Position numbers and translations under genes: made by a program. 64,000 nucleotides of DNA, taken from positions 1,118,778 through 1,182,777 of the forward strand of contig NW_008710694.1 in assembly GCF_000327385.1 (NCBI RefSeq). The letters are read 5' to 3'. The DNA is from Lottia gigantea. Taxonomy: Eukaryota; Mollusca; Gastropoda; Lottiidae. The notes beneath the pieces were generated by a model. It was not told where the DNA came from and made no database searches. It saw only the letters and a list, made by a program, of their open reading frames with translations. Positions 13,117 through 24,945 of the stretch are shown here, one piece after another. The stretch's first letter is position 1; each line of letters begins with the position of its first letter.

Positions 13117-13475
13117 GAAACCCATCATCACAATGTCAAGTAATTACGATCATCAGCTTATACCTTGACTACAATAGCCACCTTTCTTGTATCACAGAAT
13201 GAAATGGAAATTGAGATGAATGGAGTTTTACGTCCTACTTTTCTGCACCATGTGGGCTAATGAAGAGGGATCTTTAGTATTATAGAATGAAACAATTTGA
13301 TTGGATTGTATGCCAGTGAATACAGTCAATCAGAGCCCTTGACAGAAAGACTGTAAAAATCCTTTAGTCTAATAAAATAACTGCATTTACAAACTTCTGT
13401 GATAAAAGAAAGGTGGCTATATGAGTAAAGATATAAACCTAAAGTAGTAATAGCTTAACATTGTAAAGATGATAG
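13117..13475. mobile_element. Copy of the palindromic MITE, interrupted by a SINE
   Basis: Left arm ATACCTTGACTACAATAGCC starts near 13160; right arm GAAAGGTGGCTATATGAG ends near 13434. Outer words CATCATCACAATGTCAAG and TAACATTGTAAAGATGATAG suggest that the element extends to 13117 and 13475. A SINE tail is inserted at 13200-13292. Confidence 0.75.
13200..13292 (-). mobile_element. SINE tail nested inside a MITE
   Basis: Minus-strand SINE 3' part: on the plus strand it reads GTTTTACGTCCTACTTTTCT then GCACCATGTGGGCTAATGAA, the complement of the tail of the SINE at 40303. It interrupts the left arm of the palindromic MITE at about 13117-13475. Confidence 0.8.
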
Positions 13476-13747
13476 AATTTTTGTAATTATCAAATAAAGT
13501 AAAGAATAGCACTTTTGATCTCTTGCTTTTGAATTTGACTAAATGTGGTTAGTTGGTAGATGACAAGTTAACATTTGGTTCCAGCAGATGCTGAAATCGC
13601 AAACTAAATGCATTAGGATGTGCCTTATAAATCCATCACTTTGATCAATAGCTCCTTTGATCAATCTTACTATCAACTACACCTGATTTTTTAACATACA
13701 TTAGTAATCAATACCTTAGCTTTATCAGCTGATTCAGCTTACACAGA

Positions 13748-13880
13748 TTTATAAAGGTTTTTTTAAAATTATTTATTTGTTTCAGGGACACTGATAGCAT
13801 ATTCATTTTAGCACTATTCCAATTTCCAGTCATACATCTGTGGTTCTTGCAGTTCCACTAAAACTAAACCTTTGCTTTAT
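13748..13880. mobile_element. MITE family A, left half
   Basis: GGGACACTGATAGCATATTC, CTATTCCAATTTCCAGTC and TCTTGCAGTTCCACTAAAAC match the left half of family A; the right half is missing. Confidence 0.6.
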
Positions 13881-16866
13881 AATGTCAATCAGTTGGTTCC
13901 CCTACAATTCACTGTGCTGTGGAAGTTTAAACTGTTGTCATCTATTTACATTACTTTATATCTTAGCTGCACAGAACTTGAGAATTGTACACATACTACT
14001 AGTTATTGTTAAATTACAAGGAAACTTGGGTAGCTGAAATTGAGATCTATCTACTAGTAAAGTCAATAGAGGACTAATAAAACTATTCAATTTAGGCCTT
14101 TTAACAACAATACATACAAATTAGAAGATGGATTTCAACACTAAAATCAAATCAAAAATGGAATCTTTTTTGAAAACCAAGAGTAAAATATTTCAATGAA
14201 GGAGATAATTTCCTCAAATGAGAATTTGGGTATTGCATATGCTTCAACATAACACACTTATTCATCCAATCAACATTGGCTAAATTTTCTATTAAGTGTT
14301 TTACTAAATGGTTAAGAATTTGACAATCACACCACATTTTGCCTGACATCCAGAGTTATAAGTAAGTATTCATTCTAATCTAACTATTTCAGTGACCTTT
14401 CAGTTTGTCATTATATAACTAATTATACCAAGAGATATTATAAATAACAAACACAATAAAGATATGGTTAAATTTATGCTAAAGTTATTCCCAAATATTG
14501 ACTTCTTGACTGAACTTTAACAGTCTATTAATTCTTTGCTTTATGCGTTTACAAAATGTTGAATTCCATCTTCTATGTGGTCTAGAAATGTATAGGGAAA
14601 TCAAGACTTGCAAAGCTTACAACTGAATCAAAACAGATTCCCCCTGAGTCAAATTTTATTGTTTTCAAATGAACATATATATCATTTCTCAATGTTCGCC
14701 GATTTGCAAAACAAATTTCTAGACCAGAACACAAATATTTTGGACAAAAATACTCGATAAATTTAAACGGTTTGATCTTGGAATTATTCACATTTGCAAA
14801 GGAATTAAAATTTATGTACAAATTTAAAGCTAAAATATATGTCAGGTTTTATTTATCATACATATCGTTTAATTAAAAGAAATGCCAAGCCTAATTTTGA
14901 GGGTTTTCAGCAGATGTCTGTGATAGAAAAATACGCCCCCCCCTCTTCCTTCCATATAGTGAAACCTAAAGGTGCTCTTACACCATAGCAATTACCAGTT
15001 GAATTTTGTTGCAAATGATGAAAGTGGTCATGTGTTCCTCACTTAGTTGCATTCAAAACTCATAACAGCTATTCATATTTGCAACCATACAGAGCTGGTT
15101 GCTATGGTGAGACGGACACTTAAAATCCACAAAAACAGTTTGGTACCGTATTACATCAGTAGTAAACAATTTCATTATTCTTGTAAACCCCTTGGAAGTT
15201 TGATTTTGTCTTCTTTAAGCCCCAGAAGAGATACCCAAAGAGTTGGCTTGACATTGCCTTTAAGTCACAGGGTTAAGTAAGGGATGTTACAGTAAAGGGC
15301 CGTTATAAATATGTAAATTGTATTAAATACTACAGAATGGTTAAAATAATCAAGGCTGGATATATAGCATGGCTTTTCATACAATTGGTATATAAATATC
15401 ATTGTTTCTAGAAGATATACTATACTGATTTCAGCTTTCCAAACAGATAAACAAATGTACTTCATAAAGCAAATTGAGCTAACAGTTTACTGATATGACA
15501 GTGTGGTATATCAGATATGTTAATATGCACATACCAATTGATAAAATAGTAAATATGGCTGTCAATATATTTTAGGATACAATTTAGGTTTAAGTCATAA
15601 TTAATGAACACATTAGAGGTTTTCTTTGTAATTCAATTACCTGTACCAGTAACAATAATACAGGAATTAGGAATCATGGATATGTGCATATAAATATCCT
15701 CCATAATCTTTTTCTATAGCCAGCCTTGATTAAGGTTATATGTTAACAGGTTCTATTGGGTGCATATTCTAGAAAAAATAGTGCATAATAATGAAGATCA
15801 TATTCATCCTGTGCTTATTTTCAAAGATAAAATATATCTGGGTCAAGGAATAATGACGATACAAGCAATCTGAAAAATATCGTTGTGTCTTTGAGATTCA
15901 AAAGAAATATTCTGGTTTCAATTTGCAACACAATCATATATTGCTGATTTCTGATTTACGTTAAAATGACCAGGTTTATCAATTTCTAATTCCACACATA
16001 AATATACCAGAATAAATTTTAAAATATATTTCAATTGTTACCATGAATCAATTAATTTTAACAGACGTTTCCAGTGCTGTATCATCAATTGTATCCATAA
16101 TAAAAATTTTTACAATTTTAGCAACTGGATCATTCTGTTAAAATAGTCCAGATATTTCATCAGTTCTGAGTTCATTCCTATTGACAGTGATACTAATGAT
16201 AGACTAGAAAAACTATAAATAACATTGTTATACCATAATAATCAATACTGACCTATGGACATATAGATTTCTTTTTAAAATAAGAAGTGAATGGCTTCAT
16301 CGTAGGAAAGGAAAAGCCTATTTTTCTCAAACTAACTTAAAGGTAATACCAAGGATTATTTTATTTGATATCTTTAAGGCTCAGAAGGTTTATTTTCGAC
16401 TTCTTACTGAATTTCATGAGTAGCTTACTTGATGATAGATGAAAGATCATTCAAACTTCAAACACGAAAACTCATTGATGAGCCCTGAACCTGTCTTAAA
16501 TCATACTGTAATCCATTCACAAGTACTTGATGAAAGTTCAATTCATTAACATAATTATTCAATGTTTGATGCTTTCATTTAATTATGGTTATGTTATTTT
16601 ACTGTGCATTACTTTAACTACAAGTAACTCACTGGGTTGAAAGTAGCCATGGAAGAGCAAACCGTCATGAATGGCATTTTAATTTTCAATATTTCATAAA
16701 AGATATTTATTGATTCATTGTGACACCTATACCAGAAAGGTTTGTGAGATCTACACGTTTTTTTTTCACTGTCAAAAAGACTGAAACTGAAAATAGCAAG
16801 GTACCTTGTCAGGAGTGGAATAATCTCTACATAAGAAAATAGAAGAAGTGAATATATGACATACAG

Positions 16867-16905
16867 GTTCGGACATGGTGCGGAAACGATTTGCTTCTAC
16901 CATTT
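16867..16905 (-). CDS. XAB2: Tentative first coding exon of SYF1
   Basis: On the minus strand an ATG at 16905-16903 opens MVEANRFRTMSEP and is followed by a GTATGT donor. The 13-codon exon ends in phase 0, which matches the phase-0 start of the first secure exon at 11777; the product would read ...[14 protein letters not shown]. It lies in a slightly GC-richer patch just after the SGSM gene, where a promoter would be expected. This is inference from position, phase and donor only. The N-terminal residues before the EEDLPYEEE block are poorly conserved between species, so sequence similarity cannot settle it. If right, intron 1 is about 5.1 kb. Confidence 0.4.
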
Positions 16906-17420
16906 TCTACTGTTTCGATAATCCCGCTCCGTACACCACACCTTGTCTATTTGCAGCTTAATACTTATAAATATAACTTAATCTGTAATCTGTATAATTA
17001 ATGGTAATAGTAAGTACTGGTACTGCTTTAATAATTTACATTCTTATATTCCTAGACCAAACCCTGACTGTAACAATAAATCACAACTAACTATTATTGC
17101 CTCTTCATTTTTAGTTTTACATCAGGGACCTTATTCTCCAAAACTTAACTTAAGATGATTTTAGTGTAAATCATTAAAATCAATTTTAAATTCACCATAG
17201 TTCTGTGATCCAATCAAATTACTGTATTTCTTAAATCTGGATTATCTTAGTTATATTTTCAAAAATAAAGCCCCATTAAGGGTCCCATTCCTTAAAAAAA
17301 TCTTACTGAAATATTTTGTTGCAAGTGTGAAATTTTACATTGAGAAATACTATGGTACCATCTTTATGACAAAATTGATCAAAAGATTTTTGAGTGAATC
17401 AGGACCCTGAATTTCAAATT
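16906..17420. other. Short SGSM-SYF1 intergenic stretch with a MITE
   Basis: About 500 bp between the SGSM stop and the candidate first exon of SYF1. It would hold the SGSM 3' untranslated region and the SYF1 promoter. A MITE with CTTATTCT-type ends lies at about 17124-17275. No strong AATAAA is seen on the minus strand immediately after the SGSM stop, so the cleavage site is not placed. Confidence 0.4.
17124..17275. mobile_element. MITE with CTTATTCT ends
   Basis: GGGACCTTATTCTCCAAAAC at the left; ATTTTCAAAAATAAAGCCCC is the decayed right end. Same family as 45624-45775. Confidence 0.6.
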
Positions 17421-20400
17421 TTACTTATTGTCAATAAGAGTTTGAAGACGTAAAACCAAATCCCGTGAAATACTTAATACTTTACTGGCATTATGTCTCT
17501 CAGCCATTTCGTTAAAAAACTTTATGATATCAGTGAAATCCATCTTGTTATCAAGAATAATATCACGATAGTATTCAACAAGAGCCAAAGCTATGAAGAG
17601 AACGAAATTAGCTGAGCTAACATGCTTAGCTGCCCATATGGTTTCCCATACCGAAAATACATCATCGTAGACTAGCTCACGTTTAAAATCTAATAAAAAC
17701 CAACGATAGCAAAAATAGAAGTGTGTATAATCACCATAATGGTGCATGTGCTCAAATAATTCTGCATCTAATATCTGAATCAAGGATCTCATGTTAGCAA
17801 AGTGTGTATCCATTGCTCCCCCATGAGGAAAATTACATGTCAGTCTTTTCATCAATTCACAAAAACAACTGTAAGTAAGAGATTCGTCATCAAATATAAC
17901 CAGTAACGGTGCGACTAAATCACACATTCCCTGAACGTACCCTATTTCTAGATGCTGCCAAACATAGGTACACATAATATTACGTAATTTATCAAGATTA
18001 TTTGGTGTAAAATAATAATAGTTTCTATCACATCGTAAGACATCTTTATCAATTCGGTGAAGGTTTAATGCTACAGCGTCTAACAGCTCAGAAGAATAGA
18101 TGCCACCATTAGATGCAGGTGATGCTGGAGAAATCAGACTTTCTTTAGATGCTGAAGATTGATTAGTAACCATTGGATCATTATAATTCAGATTCAATTT
18201 CTCTATCGTTTCAACTTCACACGATTTCTCCAAATCTTCATCAAAATCAATGGATTGCTGTTCAGTCTCTTCCAAAATAACATCACTGTCTACTGACATT
18301 TTTGTTACTGATACATTCTTATTACTACGATCTTTATCAAAATCAACCATTTCTGAATCACAAGAGTCATACTCTGAGCGATATGTTGTGGAACTTCCCC
18401 TAGCTATAGAATCTCCTAAACCATCGTCTGGACTATCTATCAGTGAGTCTAGTTGTTTATGGAGAACTGGCTCTAAATCTGTAGGCTGAATCAGGTCCAG
18501 GTTGTTCTTTAAATCTGAGGTTGGTGTAGGATTGTAGCTTTCTTCAGGAACTGTAGAGGGATGAGAAAATTCTTCAGAATCAAAGGATTCAAAAACATCG
18601 TTGCTTAAACTAGAATCTTTTCGTATCAGAGGAATAACGCCATCTGTACTCTCTTGTGAAAACTTGGCCAAGTTGGCTGCCATAAGCTCTTTGTCTCTTT
18701 GGCTGACAATGGCTTCAACAGCTAACCACTCAGACATGATTCTTTCATACTCAGAACGACAGCGTTCATCCACAATTTTCCTCTCTTCAACAGTACTACC
18801 AAATGAATAATGACCAAGAAGATACGGCCAGACATCTTTTCTGAGACAATGAGCAATTCCACCAAAATAGACCAATCTATAGATTTCTGATTTATTAATA
18901 ACAACACCATCTATGTTAAATTCTTGCCATTTTTCTTCAGTCAGCCCTCCAGTAGCATCAGTTGGTTTATCAGCCTGCACTACTGCTGAGTTGACTAGGC
19001 CCGACAGGTGTGTTCTGACAGTTTTAAGATGACGACAGTGTGCCAACCATCCATAGAATGCTCTGGAGATAATTTGTTTTCTCATAGTGTCACACAGTTG
19101 TTTAATATGAGAATGAAGGTGTCCATTTGATTCATATATACAAGTAGTATTTTGCTCTTCTTGGGCCCGAGCATAACACTGAACTGAAGACTTTATAAGA
19201 GGGCTGGGAGGTAAATTACGTTTTACTGTATATGGTTGTAGACCCTCATTAGAACCTTTCACTTTCGGATCCAACATTTCAGCTGTAATATTCTCAGGTC
19301 TGAAACTGGAAATGATACGGAAAACATAATCAGTGGCTTCTTCTTCATCAGTGCTGTAACTACTTGTACTGCTATTGCTACTACTGGCACTGGACAACTG
19401 ACCACTTCTACGCTTCAATTTGGGGAACACCTTCCCCTTTCCTCTTTGATTCCATAAAGGTGGATCTAGTTGATTATGGGGTAACAATGCTGTTTCTAAG
19501 ACTGACAAAAATGCTAGCAGGTGCCCTCCTTTTGGGAAATGAACTGGTGGTCTTTGAACACCATCTTGTCCCACCAGAACAACAGTTCCACCACAATCTG
19601 GTTGTTGATGGCAGTGGATGTAGACAACTTCATCTAAAAATACTGTCATAGCATATTCCCAATATATACTTCTGTCTGAATCATCATCAACATTATCAGA
19701 TCCCCCATTCATCAGTTGATTTGGTGTCCACATTATCATCAACCTTTCAGCACACTGATGTAGAGACAAATATCCTGCTAGTGAAGGGACATCTTCCTTT
19801 GGTTGAACTTGGACATTATTTTTCCCATACAATAGAGTGGTTTTGTTATTCTGATGAAGAGATTCAACATATTCCCTTGCAGAAACATGCAGCATCTTTG
19901 GAGAGTCTTCACTCCCACTTTTGGCTCTTCGTATTTGTAGACCTGGTCTCTTCGGTGACCCAGGAGTTGTTTGGTTAGAGAAGACATGATTTCCACCAGA
20001 GTGAATTCTGTGTCTTTGAACCAGTTCATCAGCTGGAGGATCAGTCCAGAAATGATCTGACGTTTTCATTTTGGTGTAATCTAAAGCACATGGACCCACT
20101 AGTAATGATGCAAAGATGGGTCCATCTACTGGGTCAGCAACCAATGAATCCACTTCATAATATCGTCCACTATTCTCCACCAGATACTCCAAGATTTTTG
20201 TTAATTGCTTTTCAAATATAGACTGACGTAACCACAAATGCCTGGGATTGTATGACTGATATCTTTTAGTATATAATCTGAAGGTATCCATTGATCGTTT
20301 CGAGCCGTTTTCATTGCTCCCTGATTCCAACTCCATCACTTTTTTTGCAACCTGAGAAGCAGCCTTACAATATTTGGAAGTCTTTTGGAACAGTGCTACA

Positions 20401-20633
20401 GTAGTGCTCTCTTTAAACAGTCCCAGAGATCTTTTCTTTAATCCATCTAACAGACACGCCTCCACAGCCCCACACAATGATGTTATACTACCACTTTCTT
20501 CATGCACAAATTTCCTGGTTACTGCTTCCTCCATAATCTGTTTCACCTCCTTTTTCACAGCCCTTAACAATCTCTGCCTTCTTTCACTTGTTTCTATCAT
20601 TTTGTCGTTCTTTCCTACTTCCATACTGAACAT
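17421..20633 (-). CDS. SGSM1: Small G protein signalling modulator (RUN + TBC domains), SGSM1/2-type, intronless
   Basis: The product is a 1070-residue Rab GAP family protein. Vertebrate SGSM1/2 bind Rap and Rab proteins and act in vesicle traffic. An N-terminal RUN domain (about 35-190) opens with RQRLLRAVKKEVKQIMEEAV, nearly identical to vertebrate SGSM1. A central Rab-binding PH-like region (about 240-470) includes ESLHQNNKTTLLYGKNNV and FPKGGHLLAFL. A split TBC domain begins near 585 and resumes near 840-1050 after a Ser/Asp-rich insert. Both catalytic fingers are present: IDKDVLR (Arg 867) and YVQG (Gln 901). I start at ATG 20633 (MFSMEV); a second in-frame ATG at 20624 is equally possible, and only non-ATG codons precede. 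The stop is TAA at 17421-17423. No intron interrupts it, unlike every neighbouring gene and the many-exon vertebrate gene. Confidence 0.96.
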   Translation of the reverse strand: MFSMEVGKNDKMIETSERRQRLLRAVKKEVKQIMEEAVTRKFVHEESGSITSLCGAVEACLLDGLKKRSLGLFKESTTVALFQKTSKYCKAASQVAKKVMELESGSNENGSKRSMDTFRLYTKRYQSYNPRHLWLRQSIFEKQLTKILEYLVENSGRYYEVDSLVADPVDGPIFASLLVGPCALDYTKMKTSDHFWTDPPADELVQRHRIHSGGNHVFSNQTTPGSPKRPGLQIRRAKSGSEDSPKMLHVSAREYVESLHQNNKTTLLYGKNNVQVQPKEDVPSLAGYLSLHQCAERLMIMWTPNQLMNGGSDNVDDDSDRSIYWEYAMTVFLDEVVYIHCHQQPDCGGTVVLVGQDGVQRPPVHFPKGGHLLAFLSVLETALLPHNQLDPPLWNQRGKGKVFPKLKRRSGQLSSASSSNSSTSSYSTDEEEATDYVFRIISSFRPENITAEMLDPKVKGSNEGLQPYTVKRNLPPSPLIKSSVQCYARAQEEQNTTCIYESNGHLHSHIKQLCDTMRKQIISRAFYGWLAHCRHLKTVRTHLSGLVNSAVVQADKPTDATGGLTEEKWQEFNIDGVVINKSEIYRLVYFGGIAHCLRKDVWPYLLGHYSFGSTVEERKIVDERCRSEYERIMSEWLAVEAIVSQRDKELMAANLAKFSQESTDGVIPLIRKDSSLSNDVFESFDSEEFSHPSTVPEESYNPTPTSDLKNNLDLIQPTDLEPVLHKQLDSLIDSPDDGLGDSIARGSSTTYRSEYDSCDSEMVDFDKDRSNKNVSVTKMSVDSDVILEETEQQSIDFDEDLEKSCEVETIEKLNLNYNDPMVTNQSSASKESLISPASPASNGGIYSSELLDAVALNLHRIDKDVLRCDRNYYYFTPNNLDKLRNIMCTYVWQHLEIGYVQGMCDLVAPLLVIFDDESLTYSCFCELMKRLTCNFPHGGAMDTHFANMRSLIQILDAELFEHMHHYGDYTHFYFCYRWFLLDFKRELVYDDVFSVWETIWAAKHVSSANFVLFIALALVEYYRDIILDNKMDFTDIIKFFNEMAERHNASKVLSISRDLVLRLQTLIDNK

Positions 20634-23600
20634 TAACAAGTGTCTTTATTGCAAACAGGTTAGAAGTCACTTGTCACTGAATGTTTCATTTTGTGGTACA
20701 AAGTCCACTTGACAAATTTCTACATAGAATGAAGGGTTCTGAAAATCATTACACCATCTGTTTCAGTAAAATTCCAGAAGAGAAGACGGTCCTCATACAG
20801 ATAAAATGGCGCACGGTTGTAAATTAATATTCATGTTATTATTATTATGTCAGCCGACCGGCAAATTATAATAATTGTAGATAAGTAGACCTATTTTTAG
20901 TCTATTTTGTGTAAATATAAGGTGTAGTTTCGAGAATATGAACGTCATAAGGAGTATAATTGAAGGTCTGAGCCTTGGGAAGCTTAAAGACAGAAAAGAA
21001 ATATTGAAAGTTGTCTTACAAAGAAGATATCTTTTATGGAATCTTCAGAAATTGGCATCTTTACTTCTCTTGTTTACTTTTTGACGCTGGCCATGTGAGA
21101 AACGTTTTGGACCTAATTAATAATTATCAGAGGGGTTAAAGGTTTCAAGGCTTTCGTATTTTATTAACTTAGCAATTTTTTGATTCACCCAGCAAACTGT
21201 TCTTTTTTTAACTCATTACAAAAAATTGAAAAGGTTAACATTTTGAAAAAAAAGTAGTATGATTAAATGACTGTGTTGATTTTAAAAGAAAACATATTTT
21301 ATCTGCCAACCCTTTATTTTAAAAATGAGACTCTCCCAACATCTCAGAAATTCTCGCAATATCTCAATTGTTACGAGAGTACGGGAAAACGTCTTCCGCT
21401 ATTTCCCTCCAAAGTCAAAAATCTTATAAAAGAAAAGTTGCAGAAAATGTGAAGTTGTTGAATGTTTGTATTAATAGTCGAAGAACAATAAATACATTAC
21501 GGTGAGTGAACTCTAAATGAACTATCCTTGTTTTATATGTGTACACAAGAAACGTTTCGAACGATTTCTTTCACCAAGCCAGGAGTTGAGCTTGCAACAG
21601 TTTGTTATGATTTTGAATTAAATGACAGATGTCAGATATGCCTAGCTCACGGAGTCAGTCCGAAACTTGATGACTGAGTGTTGCTGATGATGGCAAGATG
21701 GCTCTTGTCTTAAGACATTTAGGGTAATACACAAACATTTGGCATGCCCCAACATTCTAAGTTAATTAAGTTCCACTTCAGTTTCTGCAATTTGCATCAT
21801 CAGTATCATACATCATATCATATGCAAATAATGCATAGATAGATGATAGATAGTCAATTTGAATGAAGGCCTATCTACTACTATCATCACTAAAAATCAT
21901 CTAATACAAAATAAAATCTATTTTTATTGGCTTCAGATGTTGTAAGGTCATCGTGATATTCAATGAAATTGAAAGGTAGGCCTATATATGACAATAAATG
22001 GCACATATCCCAAACTCTGTAAACCTCAATTAATTATGTTTACAAAAATGTATAATAGCTTAGTTTTCATTTGCTTATTTATCAAGAGCTTTGGGATTAA
22101 TTTAATTTATGTGCCACACGCCTGATAATTTAAGTAATAGTACCAGAAGATCTACTGGTACCGGTAGTTAAAGTGACATTTTTCTGTAGGTCGAAAATAA
22201 TTTTGTCTTTGTGAAAACTATATGTACAGTGAAATCTAGAGAAATGTGCCCTTTAATATATCTGAAAGTTTTGACTAAAAAAATCTGTTAATTAACCCCA
22301 AAATATTTAAAAACTTTACTTAAGGTTTTTAAGTTTCTTATGCTTATTGGAAGCTGCTTGATAACTACTCTATGGATTTGAGTAAAATAAATGCCTAATT
22401 GTAGAGAAATATGTCTCCTATGTATTGTAATGGTTTTAAATAATAATATTGAGCCATTATTAAAGCCAAACACCAAAACTAGGTCAAAGTGCTTAATTAA
22501 CAATTAGGACTCTCCAGTCTCTTTAATTTAATTAACCGTTTTAAACCAAATTCAATTCGATCAAAAATATACATAGATATAAACAGCATACTTAAGAAAT
22601 AGTTTCAGTTTTGATTATGAAAACTTTTACAAAAAAGCCGAATACTCCTTTAAATGTGAGTAGGCTTAAAGTGGGTTCAGATGACTAAAGTCAAGGCAGC
22701 ATAAGTATCAACAGCATTTTTATTCGTCTGCACGCAACAGGTTCAACTTAAGCTGCACATACTTAGGAGGTGACTTAAAACCTGGCTTGACATGTTGAGC
22801 AAGCTTAGTTTGGTCGTCTGAACGCAACTAGTTAACAATAAGCCGACTGTGTCATGTTTGCGCGTGAACATTCTTCTAAACAAATAATCGAAATATCAAA
22901 ATATTTAAATTAAAAAATCTTCTAAATACAAAAATTAAATCATGTGCAAAGCTTTAATTCCAAGGTGTTAGTGTCATAAAATTTTGCTTATTGTGGGTAA
23001 GTTATGCTGAAACTTTGTGGAAGTGTGACCTTGGAGAGAATCAGACTTTGACAGTTAATCGATTATGAAATTCTGGGCTAAACTTGGCTCAAAAAGAGTT
23101 GAAAGTTAAGCTGTAGTGTCTTTAGTCTGAATGCACTATTACTATTAGATACTGTGCTATGTTATGCCTAGGTTTATATTGAAGACTTTCTGTTTTTTCA
23201 ATGTGTATTAAGGAGAATTGTGGATTTTATTTGCATTTTTCAATTTTGCCAATGTCTGTACCAAAACTCTTCTTACTTTTGAAATAAAACCACAGCATTT
23301 GTTTAAATATCAACAGTACCGGTATAGATCAATATGTTCAAAATCATTCTGACACAAAAAGCAGCTTTAGTACTGGAGTTTCATGTGATGCCACATACTG
23401 AACCTAAATGATAACTTATAGTCTCTTCATTAGTTTGGATATAGCTTGGCATCACATGACATTGGACAGCCTTAATCTTAGACATGCAAGATATGCCATT
23501 ATAAAATCTGCCATTATGTTTCATTAGGATCAATCTTTTGACGTCTACATGTCATATAATAGATACACCTGAAAGTATATTGGGTGAAGGACTTAACTTT

Positions 23601-23709
23601 TACTTTCATTTTTCAATTGGACTCAAACTTACAACAGGTTATAAATGTATTTAAAAACTGTCCTTTTCTTTGATTTATATCCTTTTTATGGAAATTTGTG
23701 TCTTCAAAT

Positions 23710-23849
23710 GGATGTATGTCCAGAATTATCTGCGTTTGAAAATAAAAATGAACATTTGTCTTTTCTTAATACTCTGTTATATATAGAGACTATTTAAGTA
23801 TGTTCAAGACCAAAATCAACCCCCAACATTGACAAACCTATCCCTTTAA
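23710..23849. mobile_element. MITE family B, right half
   Basis: AGACTATTTAAGTATGTTCA, ACCAAAATCAACCCCCAA and the terminal AAACCTATCCCTTTAA. Confidence 0.65.
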
Positions 23850-24877
23850 GATAATACTGAAGTTTTTAAATGAATATTGACCTGAGCAAATCAAGCTGAA
23901 AATGAGTGATTGCACTAATTGATTAGAAGCTGCAAAATGCATGCACTTGGATGGTCAATTTATCAATATAAAGGTTTTGCTCGTAATAGCTTGACATTGT
24001 GAAGATACATGTCCATTTAAATATAAGTTTTTGAATACGGAAGATTATAATCTCTAGTTTCTTGCCACAGGAATTCTATTTAACAAGTATTCATTAAAAG
24101 TCTAAACCAGATATATTTTATGGTGTGGCATTCTGACATGGAGAAATTTGTCTCCTGGCTTTGATGTATAATCTATTTAACAGAAACTGTTTGATGCCTT
24201 GAGTTGTATTATAGCTTAATTTTTGTCTAAGTGAAAGGCAAATTGCAACTTCAAACAAGTGGAATTTCTATTTACCAGAAGTTTAATGTTTGAAGTATTG
24301 ATTTTCCATTTTCAGAATGTCATCCTTTGTTCTTCTTAGCTCATAGTACAATTACTCTAAAGTATTTTACTCGTAAATCTTATATAATGTATTTATAGGT
24401 TGAATAATGGAACGTTATATTGGATGAATAGCAAGTACATTAAATCAAATGATCTCCATTTCCCAGAATAGAAAACTGATGGTTTCCTAATGCAGTCAAG
24501 TCATTTAAAATAAGAAATATTCAGGGCAGAAATAATGTCTTCTTTTTCTGTAAATGTATTTTGCTATTTCCGTTTTAATTTTTCACAAACATTATAAATA
24601 AAATTCTAGGATAGCAGAACAGTTAGCAAATGGCATTTTGATAAAAAAGAGTCCTTTTATAAACACAATTCATTGTTCTTATCAATAAATAAGACTCACT
24701 GATTGCAAACCTTGTTGGTAACAGTCAAACTTGTATCCAAGCAGTCTCCAAATTTTCCACTTACTGATGGTTATGGTTGTTGCTAAGTCAAGGGAATCTA
24801 GACAAGATTAATTCCATCTTCCCAATGTCTTATACCTGTGTTTTCTACCATACAATCCAATCTGAAAATGGCTGCAA

Positions 24878-24945
24878 CTACTGTGATACAAGAAAGGTGG
24901 CTATTGAAGACCGAAGTCAAGGTATAAGTACTAAGTGCGTAATAA
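24878..24945. mobile_element. Right-end fragment of the palindromic MITE
   Basis: GATACAAGAAAGGTGGCTAT followed by GAAGTCAAGGTATAAGTA, matching the right arm of the copies above. Confidence 0.65.

Larger units (their letters stand above)
11778..16866 (-). other. Probable SYF1 intron 1: repeats, no recognisable gene
   Basis: Five kilobases with no conserved coding block on either strand. Contents seen: a palindromic MITE carrying a nested SINE fragment (about 13117-13475), the left half of a TTAA-family MITE (about 13748-13880), and otherwise AT-rich unique-looking DNA. Short open frames here (for example around 12310-12495, 13840-14037 and 14582-14821) lack family similarity and are treated as chance. 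The stretch would be intergenic rather than intronic if the tentative first exon at 16867-16905 is wrong. Confidence 0.5.

Noticed and set aside
18250-20029. Several 60-95-codon frames on the plus strand and in another minus frame
   Set aside because: They overlap the long SGSM coding frame and are shadows of it.
20634-20639. Upstream start giving two extra residues (Met-Leu) for SGSM
   Set aside because: The codon is TTG, not ATG; the first in-frame ATG is at 20633.
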